A stretch of DNA of 64,000 bases from Verrucomicrobiota bacterium (GTDB taxonomy: Bacteria; Verrucomicrobiota; Verrucomicrobiia; Chthoniobacterales; SZAS-18), in assembly GCA_018240025.1 (NCBI GenBank), contig JAFEGM010000034.1, forward strand, positions 63,639 to 127,638, read 5' to 3'. Below are positions 36,222 to 44,283 of this stretch, piece after piece. Position 1 is the stretch's first letter. Every line of letters begins with the position of its first letter. The notes below the pieces were generated by a model, which was not told where the DNA came from, did no database searches, and worked only from the letters and a program-made list of their open reading frames with translations. A program made the position numbers and the translations under genes.

Positions 36222-37399
36222 GTCCCGCCGCCATCCTCAGTGTCGCCCGCAAGGAATGCCTGCACATCGCGCGGGACTGGCGCATTCTGCTCGTCCTGCT
36301 GCTGCTGCCGCCGGCCTTCACGCTCATGTTCGGCTACGCCTTCGAGGTCGGGGCGAAGGTGGGCGTGCCCACGTTGGTCGCCGATGCCGACAACTCGGCG
36401 CAGAGCGCGCGCTTCCTCGAACAGGCGCAGAAGAACAAGACCTTCGCCTGGCGCAAGGTCACGCCGGCTGAGGCAAGCGCGGCCGATCCGTTCCAAGCGA
36501 AGGTCCGCGGCATCCTGCTCATCCCGGCCGGCTGGGGCGCGAAGCTGGCCGACGGCGACCCGCAGCCGCTGCAGCTGACGCTCGATGCCGGCGACATCAA
36601 CACGGCGCTCGAGCTCGAGGGCGCGCTGCGTACGAGCCTGGCGGAGTTCCAGATGAACGAGCGCCAGCTGGTCATCGACGACCTGCCGGAGGAAGTCTTC
36701 GAGATGGGCCGCAAGCTGCCGGTGACCGTGCGCAAGCAGTTCACCTCGCTGATGACGCCGTGGGAGGTGAAGAGCAAGAACCTCTACAATCCCGACCAGC
36801 GCTTCATCGAGTTCGTCCTGCCCGGCATCATCGGCCTGATCCTGCAGCTGCTGACGGTCACGCTGACTGCCTGCACGATCGTCCGCGAGCGCGAGAGCGG
36901 CACCTACGCCCAGCTCATGGTCACCTCGCTCGGCCGCGGCGAGATCGTGGTCGGCAAGATGCTGCCGTATCTCGGCCTCTCGATCTTGATGGTCATCGTG
37001 GTGATGGCCGTGGGCGGACTGCACTTTGCGGTCAAATTCCGCGGTCTGCCCTGGCTGACGGTCATCTGCCTGCTCTTCCTGCTCAGCTCGCTCGGCCTCG
37101 GCCTGGTCATTTCTGCCTTCTGCCGCACGCAGACGCAGGCCATTCAGGTCGCGGTCTTTTTCCTGATGCCCGTCTTCGTGCTCTCCGGCGCCTTCGCGCC
37201 GCTCGATCAGCTCCCGCCCGCGGTGGCCGCGGTCTCGGAACTCTTCCCGCTCACCCACTTCTGCCGCGCCTTCCGCATCGTCAGCATGTACCAGGCTCCC
37301 ATCGCCGCCGCCGCGGTCGATCTGGCCGCGCTGCTCGCGGGCATCGCGGTCTGTTTCGGGGGCGCGACCTATCTCCTCTCCGCGCGGAAAGGGGACTGA
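36218..37399 (+). CDS. ABC-2 type exporter permease
   Basis: 393 residues. There is one membrane helix near the N terminus (WRILLVLLLLPPAFTLMFGYAF), a large periplasmic domain (about 45-200), then five helices in the second half, including FVLPGIIGLILQLLTVTLTA, the conserved VRERESGTYAQLMVTSLGR loop of ABC-2 permeases, and FFLMPVFVLSGAFAPLDQLP. It resembles YhhJ/YbhR-type subunits. Only one permease gene is present, so it likely acts as a homodimer. Start codon overlaps the ATPase stop. Confidence 0.92.
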   Translation: MSPAAILSVARKECLHIARDWRILLVLLLLPPAFTLMFGYAFEVGAKVGVPTLVADADNSAQSARFLEQAQKNKTFAWRKVTPAEASAADPFQAKVRGILLIPAGWGAKLADGDPQPLQLTLDAGDINTALELEGALRTSLAEFQMNERQLVIDDLPEEVFEMGRKLPVTVRKQFTSLMTPWEVKSKNLYNPDQRFIEFVLPGIIGLILQLLTVTLTACTIVRERESGTYAQLMVTSLGRGEIVVGKMLPYLGLSILMVIVVMAVGGLHFAVKFRGLPWLTVICLLFLLSSLGLGLVISAFCRTQTQAIQVAVFFLMPVFVLSGAFAPLDQLPPAVAAVSELFPLTHFCRAFRIVSMYQAPIAAAAVDLAALLAGIAVCFGGATYLLSARKGD

Positions 37400-37404
37400 A
37401 CGGG

Positions 37405-37429
37405 TAGTCCGCACTCTCCGAGTGCGGCC
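37405..37429. repeat. CCGCACTC/GAGTGCGG hairpin, 37.4 kb copy
   Basis: TAGTCCGCACTCTCCGAGTGCGGCC lies five bases after the ABC permease stop: an 8-bp stem, CCGCACTC with GAGTGCGG, and a 3-base loop. Same family as at 33951-34250 and 52049-52210. There is no T-run, so simple intrinsic termination is not supported. Confidence 0.85.
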
Positions 37430-37497
37430 CGGCCTACGCCGAATTTGGAGGTTGGACCGGCCGTCTTCGGAGGGCGCGGCCTATCTCCTCGCCGCGC

Positions 37498-37836
37498 TCA
37501 ACGCCCTTCCCCGGGGACCTCGCCCTCGACCTGCAGAGCGTACATCACCGCGGCCGTCACGTCGTTGCCGCCGCGGAAATAGTTGGCCAGCGCGGCGATC
37601 GAATAGATCGGCCCCCAGGGGATGCCCCACCAGCCGAGGAAGAGGGTGCAGAGCAGGTACTTTGCGCCGAGCGCGTAACGACTGGCACCGGGTGGGACGT
37701 AGTGAATGGGGCTGCTGCGACGCGCCGTGACCACCAGCGCCGACCAGCAGTATTCGAACATGACGAACTTGGCGCCCTGCTGAATCGCGGCGCCGATCTG
37801 CTCGTGGGAAAGGCCTCCAAGGCCACGGATTTCCAT
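37498..37836 (-). CDS. Small conserved hypothetical membrane protein
   Basis: 112 residues. The N-terminal third (GLSHEQIGAAIQQGAKFVMFEYCWSALVV) and the segment LLCTLFLGWWGIPWGPIYSIAALANYFRGGNDVT are strongly patterned; the second hydrophobic stretch with GWWGIPWGP can form a membrane hairpin. Proteins of this look occur across Verrucomicrobia and Planctomycetes without known function. The start is ATG 37836; the frame is open far upstream only because of antisense cdsA. It is divergent from cdsA (126 bases). Confidence 0.7.
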   Translation of the reverse strand: MEIRGLGGLSHEQIGAAIQQGAKFVMFEYCWSALVVTARRSSPIHYVPPGASRYALGAKYLLCTLFLGWWGIPWGPIYSIAALANYFRGGNDVTAAVMYALQVEGEVPGEGR

Positions 37837-37962
37837 GCCCCCACGGAGGGCGAGACAGGGGCCGGATTCAAGGGAAATGCGGGCGCGCTCGCCTTCCGCC
37901 TTGATCCGGCGGGCTTTTCCTCGAAATGGTGCCCGCCGCGCTCCCCCTGGCCGTCCGCCGTC

Positions 37963-38880
37963 ATGTCCGACCTCGTCTCCGCTCCCGCTCCCAGTCCGTC
38001 CACGGACAAGCGCGAGACGTTCCGCAAGCGCAGCGTCAGCACGATCTGCCTCTGGACCGCGGTCATCGTCACGCTGGCGATCGGCTGGGCCCCAGGCGTG
38101 CTCCTCTTCCTCGCCCTCATCTCCCTGGCCGGGCTCTATGAGTTCTACCGCATGCTCGAATGCGGCGGTCTGGCCTGCGACCGCAAAGCCGGCATGACGC
38201 TCGGCGTGATCTTCTTCGCCGCCGGCATGCCGCTGCTGGCGAAGTTCGGACCGGTCTACTCGTACGAATTCGAGCTCGGTTTCCTCTCCTGCGCTCTGCT
38301 GGCCATCGGGATTCGGCAACTGGCCGTGGCCGAGGCGCCGCATCCGGGCTCGGTGGCTTCGATCGCCCACACCTTCCTCGGCCTGCTCTACGTGGCCTGG
38401 CTGATGAACTTCCTCGCCAAGATTTTCTATCTCGCCCCGCAGCCGCCGGTTGCGGGCGGACCCAGTGGAGTTTTTTACGTTTTCTATCTGTTGGTCGTGA
38501 CCAAGTTCTCCGACATGGGCGCCTATTTGCTCGGCAGCGCCATCGGGAAGCACAAGATGATCCCCCGCATCTCGCCGGGGAAGACCTGGGAAGGCTTCGC
38601 CGGCGCGCTGCTGGCCAGCGTCATCGCGAGCGTGGTGTTGGTCGCCTGCTGGCCGGCGGCGTTGAAGCCGATCACTCTGCTGCATTCGATCGGCCTCGGT
38701 CTGGTGCTCAGCCTGGCGGCGGTGCTCGGCGACTTGATGGAATCGCTCATCAAACGCGGCGCCTGCATCAAGGACTCCGGCGCGCTCCTGCCCGGGATCG
38801 GCGGCGTGCTCGATCTCCTCGACAGCGTGCTCTTCACCGCACCGCTCTTTTACATCTATCTCCGTTTCACCATCGCATGA
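37963..38880 (+). CDS. cdsA: Phosphatidate cytidylyltransferase
   Basis: 305 residues, about eight membrane helices. It makes CDP-diacylglycerol from CTP and phosphatidate, the precursor of bacterial phospholipids. The C-terminal CDS signature is clear: SDMGAYLLGSAIGKHKMIPRISPGKTWEG, then GDLMESLIKR and KDSGALLPGIGGVLDLLDS. Start ATG 37963 (MSDLVSAPAP). ATGA overlap couples it to dxr, and rseP follows: the usual cdsA-dxr-rseP order. uppS and frr, which often precede it, are absent. Confidence 0.95.
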   Translation: MSDLVSAPAPSPSTDKRETFRKRSVSTICLWTAVIVTLAIGWAPGVLLFLALISLAGLYEFYRMLECGGLACDRKAGMTLGVIFFAAGMPLLAKFGPVYSYEFELGFLSCALLAIGIRQLAVAEAPHPGSVASIAHTFLGLLYVAWLMNFLAKIFYLAPQPPVAGGPSGVFYVFYLLVVTKFSDMGAYLLGSAIGKHKMIPRISPGKTWEGFAGALLASVIASVVLVACWPAALKPITLLHSIGLGLVLSLAAVLGDLMESLIKRGACIKDSGALLPGIGGVLDLLDSVLFTAPLFYIYLRFTIA

Positions 38881-40034
38881 GTAGAAAGCGCGTGGTCGTG
38901 CTGGGCGCGACCGGTTCCATCGGCGAAAGCGCCGCCAAGGTGGCCGCCGACATCCCCGAGCGGGTCGAGCTCACCGGCCTGGCCGCGCATCGCAATGCCG
39001 CCGGTCTGGCGGCGCAGGCCAACCGCTTCCGCCCGGAGGCGCTCTGTCTGGTCGATGCCGCCAAACTCCCGGAGCTGCAGGCCGCGCTCGACCCCGGCTA
39101 CGCGCCGAGGATTCTCCTGGGCGAGGAGGGCCTGGTCGAACTCGCCGCCACCACGCCGGCCGACATCGTACTCATCGCCATCGTGGGCACCGGTGGCCTG
39201 CGCCCGGCCCTGGCGGCCATCGAGCAGGGGCGCGATCTCGCCGTGGCCAGCAAGGAGATCCTGGTCATGGCCGGCGAGGCGGTCATGGCGGCCGCTGCTG
39301 CGAAGGGCGTGCGCGTGCTGCCGGTCGACAGCGAGCATAACGCGATCTTCCAATGCCTCGAGGGGCATCCGGCAAAGCACGTCCGCCGACTCATCCTGAC
39401 CGCCTCGGGCGGGCCGTTCCGCACCGCCAGCGCGGAGCAGATCGCCGCCGCCACGCCGGCGCAGGCGCTGAAGCATCCGACCTGGTCGATGGGGGCGAAG
39501 ATCACGATCGATTCCGCCACGCTCTTCAATAAAGGCCTGGAGATGATCGAGGCCCGCTGGCTCTTCGACGTCGAAATGGACCGCGTCGATGTGATCGTGC
39601 ACCCGCAGAGCATCGTGCACTCGATGGTCGAATTCGTGGACGGCTCCGTGCTGGCGCAGCTGAGCCATTCGGACATGTGCTTCCCGATCCAATACGCCCT
39701 CTGCTGGCCGGAGCGCGTGCCGAATCGCCTGCGGCCGCTCGATTTCGCCGACCTGAAGAAGCTCGACTTCGAGGCGCCGCGCCGGACCGACTTCCCCGCG
39801 CTCGACCTCGCCACCGAGGCCGGTCGCACCGGCGGCACGCTGCCGGCCGTGATGAATGCGGCCAACGAGATCGCCGTGGCGGCTTTCCTCGAAGGCCGGC
39901 TCGGATTCCCGCAAATCTGGCGGCTGGTGGAACGCACCATGCGGGCCCACGCTGTGACCGTGCACGCGAGCCTCGATGAGATCATCGCCGCCGACGCCTG
40001 GGCGCGCCGCGCGGCCAGCGAAGGAATCGGCTGA
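38877..40034 (+). CDS. dxr: 1-deoxy-D-xylulose 5-phosphate reductoisomerase
   Basis: 385 residues. It converts DXP to MEP with NADPH and a divalent metal, the committed step of the non-mevalonate isoprenoid pathway. Seen: NADPH-binding GATGSIGES, ASKEILVMAGE, metal/substrate site DSEHNAIFQ, TASGGPFR, GAKITIDSATLFNKGLEMIEA, and VHPQSIVHSMVEF. All are intact and the length is usual. It overlaps cdsA by four bases; a 161-base gap separates it from rseP. Confidence 0.96.
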   Translation: MSRKRVVVLGATGSIGESAAKVAADIPERVELTGLAAHRNAAGLAAQANRFRPEALCLVDAAKLPELQAALDPGYAPRILLGEEGLVELAATTPADIVLIAIVGTGGLRPALAAIEQGRDLAVASKEILVMAGEAVMAAAAAKGVRVLPVDSEHNAIFQCLEGHPAKHVRRLILTASGGPFRTASAEQIAAATPAQALKHPTWSMGAKITIDSATLFNKGLEMIEARWLFDVEMDRVDVIVHPQSIVHSMVEFVDGSVLAQLSHSDMCFPIQYALCWPERVPNRLRPLDFADLKKLDFEAPRRTDFPALDLATEAGRTGGTLPAVMNAANEIAVAAFLEGRLGFPQIWRLVERTMRAHAVTVHASLDEIIAADAWARRAASEGIG

Positions 40035-40195
40035 CGAGGTCGGTGCCGGGGCCGCCCCGGCCCGCCACTCTCCAGTAGGCTCAGCGCCAAAACGTGTCAG
40101 ATTCACGGCCCTTTTCAGCACTTCGACCCGCTCCGCTGTCTCACGCCCGGTTCCGGCCTTTTCCTTCTCCCTTCAGCCTTCTTCCTTTCCGCTAG

Positions 40196-41884
40196 ATGGA
40201 CTCCCTGCCTCCGTTTCTGCGCGTCCTGATCATCCTGATCCAGGTCGTCGTCCTGTTTAATCTCCTCATCATCGTCCACGAGTTGGGCCATTTCCTGGCC
40301 GCGCGCTGGCGGGGGCTGGTGGTGGAGAAATTCGGCATCTGGTTCGGCAAGCCGCTTTGGAAGAAGACGATCAATGGCGTCGAGTACAGCCTCGGCTCCA
40401 TCCCCGCCGGCGGTTTCGTCGCGCTGCCGCAGATGGCGCCCATGGAGGCCATCGAGGGCGAGGGGACCATCAAGCGCGAGGAACTCCCGCCAGTCTCGCC
40501 GCTCGACAAGATCATCGTCGCCTTCGCCGGCCCGCTCTTCAGCTTCCTGCTCGCGGTGGCTTTCGCCTGCATCGTCCTCGTCGTCGGCAAGCCGGTGAAG
40601 GAAGCGGACGGCAGCCTGACCATTGGCTACATCGCGCCCGAATCGCCGGCGGCCAAGTCGGGCCTGCGGGTCGGCGACCGCATTCTCGAAGTCGACAACC
40701 GCCCGGTGAAAACCTGGAGCGGCATGAACGACTCGGTCGTGTGGAACGTCGTCAGCAGCGAGGGGAAGACCATCCCGGTCAAGGTGCAGCGCGGCAGCGA
40801 AACGCTCACCTTCGAGCCCGAGCCGGCGGCCCGCGCCGAGCAGTCCGGTTTCGGGCGATCGAGCAAGCGTCAGCTGCTCATGCTGCCGGCGGCCAAGCCG
40901 ATGATCGGCAAGGTCAAGCCGGGCAGCGCGGTGGAAGCGGCCGGATTCAAGCCGAACGACGTCATCACCCATGTGGACGGCAAGGAAGTCCTCCATCTGA
41001 ACGATCTCGAGGAAGCGCAGCGGGCCCGGCCTGGGCAGCCGCTGCCGGTCACGGTCGAGCGCGACAAGCAGTCGCTCCAGCTTTCGCTCCCGTATGCGCC
41101 GCCCCGGGTGCGCTCCGTCATCGCGAAGTCGCCGGCGGATCTCGCCGGCATCAAGGCGGAGGACACGATTCTCACCGCGGACGGGCGGCCGATGACCACG
41201 ACGGAATTCTCCAAGCTGGCGCAGGAGAAGGTCAATCAGCCCATCGCGCTCAGCGTGAAGCGCGGTGACCAGACGCTCACCCTGACGGTGACGCCGCTGC
41301 TCGCGGTGCAGTCGAATCAACCCGAGCCGCGCCCCAAGCGGGCCATGATCGGCATGATGTGGGCGTCGGATTACCCGGGGATCGAATGGGACGAATGGGG
41401 CCGCATGAAGGTCACGCATCCCGGCGTCTGGGAGCAGGTCGTCTCGCCCATTCGCACGATGGCCAACACGTTCTCCGCGCTGGTCTCGTCGAAGAGCGAG
41501 CTCAGCCTGCGCGACCTCTCCGGGCCGGTCGGAATCATGCGCATCTACTACCTCCTGTTCGAGAGCGAGCAGGGCTGGCGCCTGGCGCTTTGGTTCAGCG
41601 TCTTCATGAACGTGAACCTCGCGCTCATGAACATGCTGCCGATCCCGGTGCTGGACGGTGGTCACATCACGCTCTCGCTGATCGAGATGATGCGCCGCAA
41701 GCCGGTCAATGTCCGGGTGCTCGAGTATGTGCAGACCGCCTGCGCGCTCGTGATCATTGGCTTCATGCTCTACGTCACGGTGTTCGACGTCATGGACCTC
41801 CCGTTCCTCAAGCGCGGCGGCGGTTCGCCGGAACTGATCTTTCTACCGCCCGACGCCCCTGCGCCCTCGCCGGCGCCGAAGTAA
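40196..41884 (+). CDS. rseP: RseP-type site-2 intramembrane metalloprotease with three PDZ-like domains
   Basis: 562 residues, roughly 100 longer than E. coli RseP. The catalytic zinc site is VHELGH (His28, Glu29, His32) in the first helix and LDGGH with Asp487 in NMLPIPVLDGGH. Between the helices lie three PDZ-like repeats: IAPESPAAKSGLRVGDRILEV (about 143-200), VKPGSAVEAAGFKPNDVITHV (about 238-300) and IAKSPADLAGIKAEDTILTAD (about 303-365). Only two PDZ domains are usual. It cleaves membrane-bound anti-sigma factors or signal peptides. A Pro/Ala tail ends the protein. Confidence 0.93.
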   Translation: MDSLPPFLRVLIILIQVVVLFNLLIIVHELGHFLAARWRGLVVEKFGIWFGKPLWKKTINGVEYSLGSIPAGGFVALPQMAPMEAIEGEGTIKREELPPVSPLDKIIVAFAGPLFSFLLAVAFACIVLVVGKPVKEADGSLTIGYIAPESPAAKSGLRVGDRILEVDNRPVKTWSGMNDSVVWNVVSSEGKTIPVKVQRGSETLTFEPEPAARAEQSGFGRSSKRQLLMLPAAKPMIGKVKPGSAVEAAGFKPNDVITHVDGKEVLHLNDLEEAQRARPGQPLPVTVERDKQSLQLSLPYAPPRVRSVIAKSPADLAGIKAEDTILTADGRPMTTTEFSKLAQEKVNQPIALSVKRGDQTLTLTVTPLLAVQSNQPEPRPKRAMIGMMWASDYPGIEWDEWGRMKVTHPGVWEQVVSPIRTMANTFSALVSSKSELSLRDLSGPVGIMRIYYLLFESEQGWRLALWFSVFMNVNLALMNMLPIPVLDGGHITLSLIEMMRRKPVNVRVLEYVQTACALVIIGFMLYVTVFDVMDLPFLKRGGGSPELIFLPPDAPAPSPAPK

Positions 41885-41896
41885 CCGGGGCCGGCC

Positions 41897-42655
41897 ATGC
41901 CGCGCTCGTTCGTCGTTTCGCTGCACGACGTCTCGCCGCACACGTGTGCGGCCTGCGCGACGATGCTGCGCGATCTCGCCGCCTGGGGTGTGGCGCGCAC
42001 TTCGTTGCTGGTGGTGGCGGACCATCACCGGCGGGGGCATTTCCTGGCCGATCCCGACTTCTGCCGCTGGCTGGCGGAATGCGCGCGGGCGGGGCACGAG
42101 CTGGTCGTGCACGGCTACTATCATCGGCGCGAACGGCGCCCGGGCGAGTCGACGCGCGACCGCTTCGTCACCCGCATCTACACGGCTGACGAAGGCGAGT
42201 TCTACGATCTGCCGCGAGCCGCGGCCGCGGAATTGCTGGCGCGCGCGCTGGACGACTTCGCGCGCTTCCGGCGGGAATACGCGCCCGAACTCACGGCGCC
42301 GGGCGGGTTCATCGCGCCCGCCTGGCTGCTCGGCGACGAGGCCCGCGCGGCCGTGATCGCGGCCGGCTTCGGCTACACCACCACGCTGCGCGCCGTCGAG
42401 GACCTCGCGCGCGGCCGGAGTCATTCTTCGCAGTCGCTGGTCTACAGCCCGCGCAACGCCTGGCGGCGCGTGGTCAGCCTCGGCTGGAATGCGCTGCTGT
42501 TCCGCCGGCTGGCCGCGAATCCGCTCATGCGCCTCGGCGTGCATCCGCCCGATCTGCAGCACGCCGCGCTGTGGCGGCAGATCGGCCGCCTGACGCGTCG
42601 GGCGGTGGAGGATCGTACGCCCTGCACCTATGCCGAGTGGGTGGCGGCGTCTTGA
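41897..42655 (+). CDS. DUF2334 polysaccharide deacetylase-like protein
   Basis: 252 residues, cytoplasmic as written. The NodB-type fold is visible: SLHDVSPHT near the start with the first metal Asp, GHELVVHGYYHRRE with the second pair of ligands, GFIAPAWLLG, and a final LGVHPPDLQHAAL. The family is related to carbohydrate esterases (CE4). Start ATG at 41897 is 12 bases after the rseP stop, so it is probably in the same transcript. Substrate unknown. Confidence 0.82.
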   Translation: MPRSFVVSLHDVSPHTCAACATMLRDLAAWGVARTSLLVVADHHRRGHFLADPDFCRWLAECARAGHELVVHGYYHRRERRPGESTRDRFVTRIYTADEGEFYDLPRAAAAELLARALDDFARFRREYAPELTAPGGFIAPAWLLGDEARAAVIAAGFGYTTTLRAVEDLARGRSHSSQSLVYSPRNAWRRVVSLGWNALLFRRLAANPLMRLGVHPPDLQHAALWRQIGRLTRRAVEDRTPCTYAEWVAAS

Positions 42656-42706
42656 ACTGGAGCTGTCTACGGCTGGCGGCTTACCGCCGGCCGCCGCGCC
42701 GCCCGC

Positions 42707-43588
42707 TCACGCCAGCCACTTCCCGAAGAACTCCAGCGTGCGCTTCCAAGACAGCTCGGCCGCGGCGGGATCGAAGCGCGGGGTGGTGTCGTTGTGGAAG
42801 CCGTGGTTCACGCCCGGATAGAAGTGCACGGCGTAGTCCACCTTGGCGGCCTTGAGCGCGGTTTCGTAGTCGGCCCAGCCGGCGTTCACGCGAGTGTCGA
42901 GCTCGGCGTAGTGCAGCAGCAGCGCGCCCTTGATCTTCGGCACCTCGGCCGCGGGCGGCTGGCCGCCGTAGTATGGCACCGACGCGCGCACCAAGTCCGG
43001 CAACCGCCAGGCCAGCGTGTTCGCCACGAAGCCGCCGAAGCAGAAACCGACCACGCCAAGCTTGCCGTTCGACTCCGCATGGCCGTGCACGAAACGGGCG
43101 GCGGCGACGAAATCCTCCAGCATCTTGGCGCGGTCGAGCTTGCTTTGCAGCTCGCGGCCCGCGTCGTCGGTGCCGGGGTAGCCGCCCGACGGGAAGAGCG
43201 CATCCGGCGCGAAGGCGGTGTAGCCCGCCAGCGCGACGCGGCGGGCCACGTCCTCGATGTACGGATTCAGCCCGCGATTCTCATGCACGACCAGCACGGC
43301 GCCGCGCTTGGCGGCCGGCCCCGCGGGTTTGGCCAGGAGCCCGCGACCTTCGCCGTGGCCGTCGGGCGAGGGGAACTTCACGAATTCGCTCGTGACCCGC
43401 GCATCCTCCTTCGGCACCTGCGCGGCCTTGGCATACGAAGGGCTGAGCATCTCCAGCAAGGCCACCGCGGTCAGACTGCCGACCGCAAACTTCGACGCGC
43501 GCTCGAGGAAGCCGCGCCGATCCAGCTGGCCGTGCACGTAGTAGTCGTAGAGGTCGAGGAGTTCCTGGTCGAAGTCTTGGGCGCGCAT
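42707..43588 (-). CDS. Dienelactone hydrolase-family protein with Tat-like leader
   Basis: 293 residues. The alpha/beta hydrolase triad is Cys183 in GFCFGG, Asp231 in ELDTRV and His262 in GVNHGFHND, matching dienelactone hydrolases (YghX type). The N terminus LDLYDYYVHGQLDRRGFLERASKFAVG with the RR pair and a hydrophobic stretch is the leader form common in these proteins and suggests Tat export. The ATG at 43588 was chosen; the frame extends to 43669. Its physiological ester is unknown. Confidence 0.87.
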   Translation of the reverse strand: MRAQDFDQELLDLYDYYVHGQLDRRGFLERASKFAVGSLTAVALLEMLSPSYAKAAQVPKEDARVTSEFVKFPSPDGHGEGRGLLAKPAGPAAKRGAVLVVHENRGLNPYIEDVARRVALAGYTAFAPDALFPSGGYPGTDDAGRELQSKLDRAKMLEDFVAAARFVHGHAESNGKLGVVGFCFGGFVANTLAWRLPDLVRASVPYYGGQPPAAEVPKIKGALLLHYAELDTRVNAGWADYETALKAAKVDYAVHFYPGVNHGFHNDTTPRFDPAAAELSWKRTLEFFGKWLA

Positions 43589-43660
43589 GTCCCAAGGCAG
43601 GCCGAATCGCGAGCTTGGCAAGCCTCGCCTGCCGCCCCGGACTGGACAGGGCGCGGGCCG

Positions 43661-44203
43661 ATGGAACATTCGCCGTCTGTGCCCTCCGCTCTTCGTCGAG
43701 TACTCCCGTCTCTCGGCCTCGCTCTCGGCGCCCTCCTGCTCGGCGCCTGCAGTTCCGCCGGCAAGGTCGCCAGTCTACCGCCCGCCCAGCGCGTTGGCGC
43801 GCCGCGCGAGCTGATCCCCGCCGGCTTCTCGCGCGCCACCAATTCGGTTGAGCTGAACATCAAGCTCGACGAGCGGACGGTCCGCACCTACGCGATCCGC
43901 AATCTGCCGCGCACCCGCTTCGCCTACACGCTGGTGCTCGACCCCGGCGGCCTGCTGCCGCCTGCCGGCGACGTGCGACTGACCTTCCGAAATCCGAACG
44001 GCGGCCTGCTCTCGACCCACGTGTTCAAGCTGGCCGAACTGCCCGCGCTCGATCACTACCGTCAGCGCGGCCGCATCGAATCCGAGCCGCTGGAATGGGC
44101 GCGTAATTTCGATCTCGAAGTGACCCATTCCGCCCCGCCCAAGAACGGCCGCTCCGCCTCGCTGCAGTTGCAGGGACTCGCCGATGGCAGCGTGAGTCTT
44201 TGA
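43661..44203 (+). CDS. Hypothetical lipoprotein
   Basis: 180 residues. The signal peptide ends in a lipobox LLGAC with Cys near residue 29. The mature part is beta-rich (SVELNIKLDERTVRTYAIRNLPRTRFAYTLVL, GDVRLTFRNPNGGLLSTHVFKL) with no recognised family, compatible with a small beta-sandwich. It is divergent from the dienelactone hydrolase gene, with starts only 73 bases apart. Anchoring in the outer or inner membrane is likely; function unknown. Confidence 0.68.
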   Translation: MEHSPSVPSALRRVLPSLGLALGALLLGACSSAGKVASLPPAQRVGAPRELIPAGFSRATNSVELNIKLDERTVRTYAIRNLPRTRFAYTLVLDPGGLLPPAGDVRLTFRNPNGGLLSTHVFKLAELPALDHYRQRGRIESEPLEWARNFDLEVTHSAPPKNGRSASLQLQGLADGSVSL

Positions 44204-44283
44204 GCGATCGAGGGCGGTCGCCGTCCGGCGGTTGATCTGCAGGCTCGCTTTTCCCCGTGGCAGGTCTCAGTCTGGCGGGTGCC

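Noticed and set aside
40115..41665. 516-codon minus-strand frame opposite rseP
   Set aside because: Shadow frame rich in Arg, His and Gln with no signature; rseP has an intact catalytic site on the other strand.
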